Source: Serendipita indica DSM 11827 (Eukaryota > Basidiomycota > Agaricomycetes > Sebacinales > Serendipitaceae). From it: a DNA stretch of 64,000 bases. The first letter of the stretch is position 1. Each line of letters starts with the position of its first letter. This document shows, piece after piece, positions 53,474 to 63,033 of the stretch. The DNA is taken from NCBI GenBank assembly GCA_910890315.1, contig CAJVGD010000002.1, forward strand, positions 1,922,001 to 1,986,000, written 5' to 3'. The notes below the pieces were generated by a model. It was not told where the DNA came from. It saw only the letters and a program-made list of their open reading frames with translations, and made no database searches. Made by a program: the position numbers and the translations under genes.

Positions 53474-55290
53474 CTATACAGTCGATATAGGCGTCATCTC
53501 TGGGCCACTCCAAATGAATAGATTGTTGGTCGCTGCAATCTATCGAGGGATTACCAAGGTGTGATGGGATGCAGTACAACGATACTCACGGCCACGGTAT
53601 TCTCTCGAGGGTGCCAGCTTCCGTGGAGGATCTTCTTGGAGAAATCCACAGAGTCCAATGGCAAACTCGGTTTCTGCATCGTTAAATCCTAATTCATATG
53701 TGAGAACTAGACATTAAAATAGCAATCAACATGCCTTTTTGACAGTCTTGAATGCGGATTTGTCGGCTTGAAGAATCACATCGTTCGGGCCCTCGACGTC
53801 GTAAATACGGAAGTAGTTGTGATATGAGCCAGTCATAACATGGCTAGGCACCTTAAGATGATTTCGGGGTAATATTTACTCGGTATACTTACCGTCCATC
53901 GCCGCTGAATGTACACTCGAACTTATCGAAGATGCAGTCGTTCTCGTACAGGTCACAAAGCTTGCCTCGAAGGTGGTCGTGTATCTGAATTGTGCGTATT
54001 GGTCGCGATTCCATCTTGGTATCCCAGATCTTGAGTGATAGATAGTCACGCGAAAGAATGTAACGGCCATCTGCACTGAACTTGACATCCGAAATCGAGG
54101 AGATGATTTCAGAGAAGAAAGATCTGTTCGACGGATCCTCTTCTTCTTCAAACACTGGGAACAGTCAATCGTCGAAGCAGATTTATGAGAGCGGCCTACT
54201 CTTCGCGTGCTTGTCGCACAAGGCCGATTCACGCATGTCTGCAAGCTTGATGGTTCCCTTAGAGCTTGAGTACATAAACAAGTTGCAGTGAAGCGGATGG
54301 AACTCTGCGGCCGTGATCACTTCGGTAAGTTCTTCCATATTTACTGGCTTGATATCAACAATGTCTGCGCTCTAGTCAGCATATGGCCATAAATCCTGCT
54401 GAATAACCCACTGAAGCTCTCGTTGGAAATACCGAGGTTCCAGAGGTTGATCCTCAAATCGTCTGCAGAGATGTATGTCTCGCCATCCGAGTTGATAGAG
54501 ATGGAGTTGATATGATAAGCATGTGCGTTGGCATAGACCTTTCTGGGAGTAGCCGCGATGATGTGATCCTGCTGCTGTAATCGAGGCAAACGCAACGCCG
54601 AGGCGGAGGTGGGCGGAGGTAGAGGCCGTTGACCATCGTTGAGGTTGTTTTCAGAGACAACTCGAAGCGACTTTTCAAATACTTTCCATAGTTTGATGGT
54701 CTTATCTGTAGGGGTTGGAAAGCGCCCATTGACGGACGGGTGATCAGTCATGCATTTGGGCTGACGATTGTCTCGCAATGATACGCACCGTTCGTGGAGA
54801 GTATAAAATGCGCAGAGTTCTGTCGCGGACACCACTTGATTTGGTTGATTTTCTCCTCGATTTCCAACGACTTGAGGTAGTCGAATTCTGGTTCGTGCGA
54901 CTGAAACTCCGTGTAGAACTTATATTCGCATCCCTTCTTCTGTACGAGGCATCAACTCGTTCAGCAATGTGCGAGCAACGCCAGTGGCGACGGCGAGTTG
55001 GGGACATGCAGCGTACCGTCTGGTTGCGCTCAAAGAGGACGACACGACCTCCTTTATCGCCAGTAGCGAGATAGTCCCCGGTATGATCAAACTCGACCGT
55101 CGAAATGATGTCAGCTAGAGCGCGTCCAAGAGTTGAACAGCGTCGTCGTCAGTTCGTGGACGGCTTCAGTGCACCCAGAGGCCGCAAAAGAGGGCTTTCA
55201 CTGACCTTCAGTGATATCGTCCACGTCGCCCTTGTCGCCAAAGCACTGGGCAAAGCGCCATCCGCCGGATGCTGAGGGATCCTGGTCCAT
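53474..55290 (-). CDS. CDC55: Protein phosphatase 2A regulatory subunit B55 (Cdc55)
   Basis: The WD40 regulatory subunit that directs PP2A in mitotic exit and stress signalling. It has about eleven exons and 480 residues. It starts [20 protein letters not shown], then the blocks [40 protein letters not shown] and [20 protein letters not shown]. It continues [55 protein letters not shown] and [20 protein letters not shown]. The end is [20 protein letters not shown] and [10 protein letters not shown], read in a frame different from the longest open frame there. All seven blades appear complete. A basic, Pro-rich insert between blades ([15 protein letters not shown]) is fungal in style. Confidence 0.95.
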
Positions 55291-55545
55291 GAAGAATATC
55301 GTCTACTATCTTGAGCACGTCTTTATTCGCAAACAGTATCGCCGCCAACGATGAATAAGAGTCCCCCGATTGCGCAGATGGGAGACGCAGGGAGCAAGAT
55401 GTCTCTCGCCACTCGTGCACGCCTTTCGTGTGCCCCAGCCGGCCATAAGACGGCCGCGCATCTAGATCATCTCAGAAAAATGAATTAAATTTACCAAGTT
55501 AGGTAGAAAAATAGCAACTAGACGACACCCGACGCCACCCTCGAC

Positions 55546-57003
55546 TCAAAGAGACTCGTGCTTGTCGACGTCCATGTGCCGCAGAGCGGGCGGTCTTGAC
55601 ACCACTTCGTGACCAATCGACGACTTTCTTTTCCTCCCCGAGCTTGGTCCAGCAGTCAAGCTCTTCATGAGATCCATCTTCGCATTGTCATGCGTCGGCG
55701 GCTCCTCTGGTTCTGTTGAGACAATCTTACACTTTGGGAGCCGGCTATGGTGGGTCGCGTTCGGTGCTTGGAAGAAGTAGGCATGGTTCAGGGCCTGCAA
55801 ACTGTGAGCAATCGCACCTCAGCTCGAAAGTGAGACCTGACCTCTCTGGCTGATATCCTCCTCATCGGATCGTATGCTAGAAACTTTGCGAGGAGGTTGA
55901 TGGCCTCGCTACTTGCGGCTGTGAACAGATCGCGGAGTGGTGTTTTAGGGAAGTGGCCCACAGAGACATAGTCCGGTAGACTTGTGTATCCCTGGATTAA
56001 TTATTAGGCGATGAATCAAAGGCGAAGTCGAGCATCATACCGGCCATTCTTCTTCGGTAGGCGTTCCGAGAGCACGGAAGATGGTCTTGATCTGGTCAAC
56101 GTCGCTTTCGCCAGGTAGATATGGAGTTCGCAACATCAATTCGGCGAATATGCACCCAACAGACCACATATCACCGCCACCACTGTAATATCGACAGCCG
56201 AAGAGTAGCTCAGGAGGTCGATACCATCTGGTACATTGAACAAAGAAGAACACCAATGCGTAAATTACGAACCTTGTAATAACTTGGCAGGTCATCTTGA
56301 GGCCTGGGTCAGCGAAATCCCTCGCGAGACCAAAATCTGCGAGCTTGAGCTGACCATCTGATGCAAGCAGCAAGTTATTCGGCTTAAGGTCCTATTAATT
56401 CATGAGTAATGCTGATAGAGATGCTTCTCAAACATACTCGGTGGAGAATGTGATTTCGGTGGCAAAACTCGAGGCCTCGTAGTGTCATGACCATCCAGCT
56501 CTTCATATCCGCTGCTTGGAACTTTTGAGTTTTGTCGTTGATCATCATCTCCAGGTCACCGTCCAAGAATTCGAGGACCAGGTTGAGATTCGTCTTTGAC
56601 GAAAATACGTCGAGCAGCTGCATAGATAGTCAGAATTTTCATGATAAAAATTCCTTCAGGTCTTTCACATACCTCGATGACATTTGGATGATGCAACTCC
56701 TGCAAGTATTTCACCTCCCGGACTGCTGACATGTCCAATCCATCTTTGAATTGTCCGACTTTAATCTTCTTTATAGCAACTTGTCTTCCGGTTGCTATCT
56801 CCCTTCCTTGGACGAGTTAAGTGAACTTGGTCACCAATAACATAGGCTTAACGCAACCTTTATAAACCACGGCGTAGGCACCTTCACCAACTGGAGGAAA
56901 GGGGTCAGAAATGCTGATAGAACCGAGGTTAAGGGGACGAACCTTTGGCGTCTTTGGTGTATTTCTGCGCCCGCCGCAGGTTTTCTTTCTCAACCGAATC
57001 CAT
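55546..57003 (-). CDS. Cyclin-dependent kinase 7 (Kin28/Mcs6/Crk1), TFIIH kinase
   Basis: A kinase of the TFIIH/CAK complex that phosphorylates the RNA polymerase II C-terminal domain and activates other CDKs. There are about seven exons and 390 residues, starting [20 protein letters not shown]. The Gly loop is [12 protein letters not shown], the ATP Lys is in [20 protein letters not shown], the PSTAIRE-equivalent helix is [14 protein letters not shown], and the catalytic loop is [20 protein letters not shown]. The T-loop is [20 protein letters not shown] followed by [13 protein letters not shown] Pro replaces the usual Ala in WYRAPE. The C-terminal tail of about 80 residues is basic ([20 protein letters not shown]). 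It is divergent from Mak5 (139 bp between starts). Confidence 0.93.
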
Positions 57004-57142
57004 TGGAGTATCCTCCGTCAACATAATGTAAATAGTGTACTTTGATACTTTGCCAGCTCTGACGGGAGGTTGTGGTTGGGTTCACAAGCTGCTCAAAATC
57101 TGCCACCGACTCTAACCGCAATTCCTTGGTCGGGCATTAGTC

Positions 57143-59710
57143 ATGAACCCATTGCAGAAGAAATTCGCACAAAGACAAGCACTAAAGCGGAAACTGGCCG
57201 CTGGAAGCGACCAACGTCCCTCGAAGAAGCCCAAAGTCTTGCAAAACATCGACGACCTCGATTGGAGAGTGGTAGATAGACCTATCAGTGCCGGTATTGA
57301 CGAAGAAGGTGGTATGTTGATGCTAGAAGAGGTCGAAGATGTCGAAGTGTACTACGAAGAAACACCTAAAGGCAAAGTAGCGAAATTCCGACAGGTCAGA
57401 GGGCATAATGGTTTTTCTGGTACGCTACTGATAACCACAGGCTTCTAGGCCCGCAGCTTTTCCTAAAGATAAGTCCTCTATTAAAGAAGAGGAAGTGTCT
57501 GTGGCCTCAAGCTCTGAATCTGACGAAGAAGATGAAAAAGACGAACATTTTGGTCAGGAATTCTTTTTTTGTAAGACATGCCATCTCACTCTGACGCAGA
57601 CGAGCTTCCGGAATGGTCCAATCTCGGTCTCTCACCCACTCTCCTGCGACGAATAAAAGATCAGGGTTTCATAAAGCCAACGCCTATACAAAGGGAAACG
57701 TTGCCTCTTTCGACTAGTGGCAGAGATGTCATTGGCATCGCTCAAACAGGCTCCGGAAAGACGTTGGCATTTGCCCTCCCTATCCTTCGACATATTTTGT
57801 CCACCAATAGGCTCAAGTCGCTTCGAAGACAAAAAAGGAACCTCAAGGCATTAATTGTCGCGCCTACTCGAGAACTTGCGCTCCAAGTATCTGCGCATAT
57901 CAATGCCTGTGCACCTCAAAGATCCAAAGAGGAGATAGAAGCGCACCTTCCTCCCCTTGTTAGTGTGGCCACGATTGTTGGTGGGATGTCACAGCAAAAG
58001 CAGACAAGGATGTTGGAACGTGGCGCGGACGTTATTGTAGCCACCCCAGGACGCCTTTGGGAGCTGCTCAGTGATGTCCGCCTTCATTTGAGTTTAGAAT
58101 CAATCTAACACACTACTATAGAATGACGAGCTGACCACACAGATTCGACAGGTTCGATTCTTCGTTCTCGACGAAGCTGATCGGATGGTGGAAAATGGGC
58201 ACTTCGCAGAGCTTGATAAGATAATACGCCTTACAGCAAGACCAGATCCGTGCGTTTTACACTCGGCCCGCCGTCAATAGGCTCATTATTTTTAGAAACT
58301 CCCTCGAAGCTCAGATACAAGAAGTCAAACTCGAAGATGATACGAGTGACAGCGCGCAAAATCAGATGCAGACATTCGTTTTTTCAGCCACAATGAGCAA
58401 GGATTTGCAACAAAATCTGAAGAGGCATAAAAGGTTCAAGGATAAATCAAGTAGTACAATTGGTATGTAGAATCAGGCTCTTGTGACCTTGTTTGACTTT
58501 TTCTAGATGACCTCATCCTCCGTCTTGATTTCCGGGACGAGCAACCAGCTATAGTCGACCTCAGTCCGAAAGATGGCGTCGTCTCGACGTTCCAGGAAAG
58601 CAAGGTCGAATGCATCACCACAGACAAGGTAATGTGCAAACCTAAATTGCTCATCTTGAACTGACTTTCATAGGACGCATACCTGTATTACTTCCTTCTC
58701 AGATACCCCGGTCGCTCCCTCATCTTTCTCTCCTCTATCGATGGTATCCGCCGACTCGCGCCGCTGTTGGACCTGTTGCAAGTCAAATCCTGGCCCATCC
58801 ATTCTCAAATGGAACAGCGTCAGAGACTGAAGAACCTTGATAGGTACCTATTATGCACTCCTCGGTCTCCATTTCTTATACTAGTAGGTTCAAGAATACA
58901 CCAAACTGTGCGCTGTTGGCCACGGATGTAGCGGCCCGCGGCCTAGATATCCCAGCCATTGACCATGTCATTCACTACCAAGTACCCCGCTCTGGAGATA
59001 TCTACGTTCATCGAAATGGAAGAACCGCTCGAGCTGAAAAGTCTGGCTTTGGGCTTTTACTGGTCGCTCCTGACGAACGAAAGCTCATTCGGACATTGAT
59101 TTCAAGTCTTGGAAGAAGTAATTTTATTGATCGCGCCTTTTTCGTCTCTGACGCTGTTTGTAGAGGAGGACGAGATTCCAGAGTTACCTGTAGAGCGTAC
59201 ATTGCTCGACCGGCTCAAGGAGCGGATAAACTTGGCTCGCGAAATTGATAAAATTCAGCACTCTACAACAAAGAAAAAGCACGACAACAATTGGCTCAAG
59301 ATGACCGCCGAGGCGCTCGAGTTAGATCTCTCAGACGAGTAAGCACCTTGTATTTTCTCCGATATTTAGCTCAAGCATAGAGTAGAGTTGAAGAGGAAAA
59401 GTTCGACACAAATAAAGACGCCAGATTAAAGGCTTTGAAAGCGCAATTGCACACGCTTGTCTCTCAACCATTGGTCGCTCGCGGCATCTCGACGAAGTAT
59501 ATTACATCAGGTACTCGCTCAGTGGCGGATGAGCTTATTAATGGCCAAAGTATGTATTGCTTTCGCAGCAGCTCTGTGACTTATGCCCCTTGAGGTCACA
59601 AAGCGATGCTGGGCTTAAAGGTAGTGGCTGCTCAGGACGATGTGCTAGCTCAGAAGGCTGCGACCAAAGGGAAACGTCTGGCAAAGAAGACAACGAAGTC
59701 GCAGTCGTGA
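57143..59710 (+). CDS. MAK5: DEAD-box RNA helicase Mak5 (DDX24 type)
   Basis: A nucleolar helicase required for 60S subunit assembly. There are about ten exons and 760 residues, starting [20 protein letters not shown]. An acidic N-terminal region ([15 protein letters not shown]) precedes the core: Q motif [15 protein letters not shown], Walker [29 protein letters not shown] in [20 protein letters not shown] and SAT in [10 protein letters not shown]. Domain 2 has [40 protein letters not shown] and [18 protein letters not shown] or HRxGRTGR is usual, so Ala in place of the final Gly fits the Mak5 group. The C-terminus is basic. The stop lies 6 bp from the stop of the opposing methyltransferase gene. 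Confidence 0.94.
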
Positions 59711-59716
59711 TCCAGA

Positions 59717-60648
59717 TCAATTCGCAACAGACCTGACGATATACAGGTAGTAATGAAACATATCTCCAAGTGTTCGTATTTCTAACGACGCGTCAGATCT
59801 CTCCAGATATCGTCGCCGAAAATGGGGCTGCCCAAACGTGATATACAAAAACAACCCGGTCCTCCTGAGGACACTGAGAGGAGTCAAATTTCTCAAGTGG
59901 CTAGCTTGGAGCACTCACCGCATAACCTCGCCCACTTCTTTGTTACAATCATCCACCACCGCCGGGGGAGGGTTCCACACATCGCCTTTGACAGCCAACA
60001 TGGCGTCCATAGTCCCTATGCATATTTTAGCAGATTCATAGACAAACAAGATCTTTACCTTTGTCTATCGCAACGTCGAACGAATCATTCTCGAATTCGA
60101 GCGCCCTTACGTCCATTTCCTTCCCTAAAGCTTTTCAGCTCATGGTCGCATTGTGGGTGAGGTATTCACAGCTCATTCGCTCACGTAACGCATTCCTTGC
60201 TTTCATCTTATTGATGATGACTTCTGAATAATCGACGTTGACGATGTTCTGATAGCCCGCATCGTACATCTAGGAAAGTGAGCTTGGGCTACACGATTGG
60301 GCTACTGACCTCCTCACTCAAAGTTGAATTTCCGCAGCCTTGATAAATGTTAAAACGATGCTACACCTGCCAGAGAATGATGGACCTAGCATTAGAATTC
60401 TCGAGGATTTGTCTGGGATAAGCTCTTCGATGATAGAGCTGATATCCTTGAATGATTTGAACCAATCGAAAGGCTCGTCGCTTCTGTAAGTCTCGTTATT
60501 GACAATTTGAGTTGTGTGCACGAAGCCCTACGAAGTGTAGCGGTCATCCCTATCCACACATGAGCAAATTTTTTGTGTAAAGCCTCTCTCACAACTACCA
60601 GTATTTCTTTTGTGAGTATTCTTCGTTGTTCCCAGGAAGGATGTCCAT
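59717..60648 (-). CDS. eEF1A lysine methyltransferase 4-like (EEF1AKMT4 type)
   Basis: A class I SAM-dependent methyltransferase of about 230 residues. There are about seven very short exons, starting MDILPGNNEEYSQKKYWDDR. Splicing gives YWDDRYTSSDEPFDWFKSF, then ILMLGCGNSTLSEEMYDAGY (SAM motif I), QNIVNVDYSEVIINKMKARN, MDVRALEFENDSFDVAIDKG and TMDAMLAVKGDVWNPPPAVV. The order matches human EEF1AKMT4. It continues VLRRTGLFLYITFGQPHFRR and ends LGDMFHYYLYIVRSVAN. It shares a 107-bp gap with prefoldin 5. Substrate eEF1A is inferred from the family. The splice sites were placed by matching motif phase. Confidence 0.87.
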
Positions 60649-60721
60649 CGCCACTGAGATGGTAGAGAAGTTGACTCTCTCCCACTGGTGCCGGCTCGAT
60701 ACTATATCGCAGAAAAATACT

Positions 60722-60729
60722 TATAAATA
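60722..60729 (+). promoter_or_regulatory. TATAAATA-like element upstream of prefoldin 5
   Basis: The sequence TATAAATA lies 27 bases before the prefoldin 5 ATG, in a 107-bp divergent promoter. The spacing is short for a TATA box, so it may be only leader sequence. Confidence 0.3.
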
Positions 60730-60755
60730 CAAATATCCGATCTATATAGGCGATC

Positions 60756-61348
60756 ATGGCCCAGATCAATGTCGCAGACCTCGAAGTGCCGCAACTACTG
60801 GACGTAAAGCGGCAGCTAGATCAGGAAAGTACTCATCAGATAGTTTGCATTATAACTCAGACTCGATACAGGAACTTGAGCATTTGACAGCATCATTTGG
60901 CCAGCTAAAGCAAGCGCAGGCCAAATTCAACGCATGTGCGGACAACGTCTCGCAATTAGCGTCTTCCACATCAGGTGTGCTGCTCATAAGCATATTGTGA
61001 CCTATCTCATGTACTGTAGATAATCAAGTCCTCGTACCTCTTACAAACTCGCTTTATGTCCCGGGCAAGATCACAGATAAAGAACACGTAATTATAGACG
61101 TTGGGACGGGCTATTTTGTAAAAAAGGTGAGCTATACAGATAAACGATGTCGTTTCATCGCTCACCATACACAGTCGACCGCAGAGGCGACAACGCATTA
61201 TAAAGGAAAGGTCGACTTTGTCACCAAGAACCTAGAATCACTTCAACAAGCGATCCAGAAGAAGCAAGAGAATCTCAACATGTTGGTGCAAATCTTGCAG
61301 GTCAAAGTAGCGGAGAGCGGCGCTGCATCAGGATCGAAGACCACATGA
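60756..61348 (+). CDS. GIM5: Prefoldin subunit 5 (Gim5/PFDN5)
   Basis: An alpha subunit of the prefoldin/GimC chaperone that hands nascent actin and tubulin to CCT. There are four exons and about 160 residues. It starts MAQINVADLEVPQLLDVKRQ, then after a short intron ELEHLTASFGQLKQAQAKFN, then the beta-hairpin core DNQVLVPLTNSLYVPGKITD and HVIIDVGTGYFVKK. The second coiled-coil arm is KVDFVTKNLESLQQAIQKKQ, and the tail ends AASGSKTT. The two coiled-coil arms around a central double hairpin are the defining alpha-prefoldin layout. It is convergent with the NASP gene, with 71 bp between stops. Confidence 0.95.
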
Positions 61349-61419
61349 TATAATGCTTGTCTACAGGATATAATTGAGTCTAACATCGTTGTTTGTCGAT
61401 GAATTGGTTCCAGTCCCTT

Positions 61420-62943
61420 TTACTCTACGCGTTGCTTTTTCTCATCGCGATCACCGTCTTCCTCTGCCTTTCGCTTGCCAAGTGATGGGAGAGATCCAGA
61501 GTCTGGAACCAAGGGATTGAATGGCTTCGCGTCCGGTACGAGCGGGTTGAATGCCTTTGCGTCTGGCACGAGTGGGTTGACTCCTGGTGCCGGTTGACCA
61601 GGAGCCGGCTTCGGTTTCTTCTTTTTGACCATCGATGTCAGGTCATTGACTGGTTGATCAGGCGCAAGAGGCGCGCCAAAGCCGCTTGCATTCAACTCTT
61701 TGTCCAGTTCGCGACCTACCCTATCCATAGTCGTACCACCGACACCATCAGCAGGCGTTGCACGGATGTCTTCGAGCTACATAACCGTTGAGCGGATCGT
61801 GCACTGACTTCCTAGCAATGGGCAAACCTTTGCCTCGAGTTCCTCTGCCAGTGACTTTACGTCCTTGATTTCTGCTTCTATTTCCGACTTGGTCATTGAT
61901 TCCAATGATTCGAATTTTGGAGTCCATCCGAGCGGATTCTCCTGAACTGTAGTAGCCTTCCCTTTGCCCTTGGCATCTGTTTCTACAGTCGCCTTCGATT
62001 CTGGTGCCTTTGGTAAAAGTTCGTTGAGGACATTTATTCGGCTCTTCACACTCTCCAATGCCTTTTCTACGTGTTCAATCTGGTTCTCGAGCTTTCCTGA
62101 AGTCATGTCGTAGGCTAGTGAAAGTCGGAAGTGTGCATCGGCAATCTGTCGATTTGAAATTGGGAAAAGTTTCGATTTGATGTCCAAGGCCGACTTGTAA
62201 TCAAGAATGGCTTGGTCGAATTTCTCTTACAGGAAGTTCAGTTCCAAAGAAGACCTATAGGGGTAGTCTCACCTGTCTCAAGGGAAATATCACCCAGTGC
62301 CATGTATGTGGCTGCGAGCTTGAGCTGAGACTCATCCCCTTGCATGGTATCGTATGTCGTCTTTGCCAACTCCAAGATATCCCAGGCGGCTTCAAAGTCA
62401 TCTTCAGGCTCCTCAGCATCACCTTCATCCTTTTCTTTCTCTTCTTCCTTTTCCGCAGCCTCGGCTTGTGCGAAGAGGTCGACTGCCGCATCTTCCTCAC
62501 CCTCTGCGCCGTCTGCGCCGAAGAAAAATCGACCTTTTGTACTTTCCTCGGTCTTGGGTTCTGTTCCAGGTTGTTAGAAACCACCTTTACGCGCTATTCT
62601 TGTCCGTAGCCGGATCGTACCAGGTTCCTCGGGCTCTTCCTCTTCTTCTTGCTTATTTCCAAGCACATTGTTGGATATGATCGCGTTTTCGAGCAAGGCG
62701 CAGCCATATAGATAGTAGATGTCGACAGTGGCTGGGGTGCAATCGTTTGCACTGCGAAATGACGCGTCAACCAACGGGAGATCATTCTCTATGCCTCACT
62801 GACTAGTTCTCGAGCGCCGTCGCGTACGTTGTCACGGCCTGCTCGTACTGCTTGAGCGCGAAGGCGCGTTTGGCTTTTCCAATCAATGTCTCGAGATCTG
62901 GAACATCGGTTTTTTCATTCTCCTCTTTGACGGTCGTCGACAT
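61420..62943 (-). CDS. NASP/Sim3/Hif1-type SHNi-TPR histone chaperone
   Basis: A nuclear chaperone for histone H3-H4, using TPR repeats interrupted by an acidic loop. There are about five exons and 430 residues, starting MSTTVKEENEKTDVPDLETL. TPR1 is IGKAKRAFALKQYEQAVTTY. TPR2 (VDIYYLYGCALLENAIISNN) is interrupted by long acidic runs (EEEEEPEEP, KEEEKEKDEGDAEEPEDDFE). TPR3 and TPR4 are AAWDILELAKTTYDTMQ and FDQAILDYKSALDIKSKLF. These are followed by a coiled coil (ENQIEHVEKALESVKSRINV). The C-terminal region has three copies of NPLVPDAK/S and ends in a basic nuclear-signal-like GKRKAEEDGDRDEKKQRVE. It is divergent from PAF1 (90 bp between starts). Confidence 0.88.
61490..61590 (-). repeat. 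Three-copy tandem repeat in the NASP-like C-terminus
   Basis: Three imperfect in-frame units of about 30 bases encode NPLVPDAKAF, NPLVPDAKPF and NPLVPDSG. The second and third units keep nearly the same DNA (the motif aagggattgaatg/cgggttgaatg with gcgtc(t/c)gg), so the duplication is recent or under selection. Confidence 0.75.
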
Positions 62944-63033
62944 GATCCTTCTAATTGCTCAAGTTGGTTGGCAACTGGCGTTGGTTTGGTTCAAGTTGCG
63001 GCGCTCCTTTGACTCCTCGACAAACCTTTGGCC

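Noticed and set aside
53570-53700. The longest open frame at the PP2A B55 C-terminus ([15 protein letters not shown])
   Set aside because: The other frame gives [20 protein letters not shown], the conserved B55 ending, so the longer frame is a shadow.
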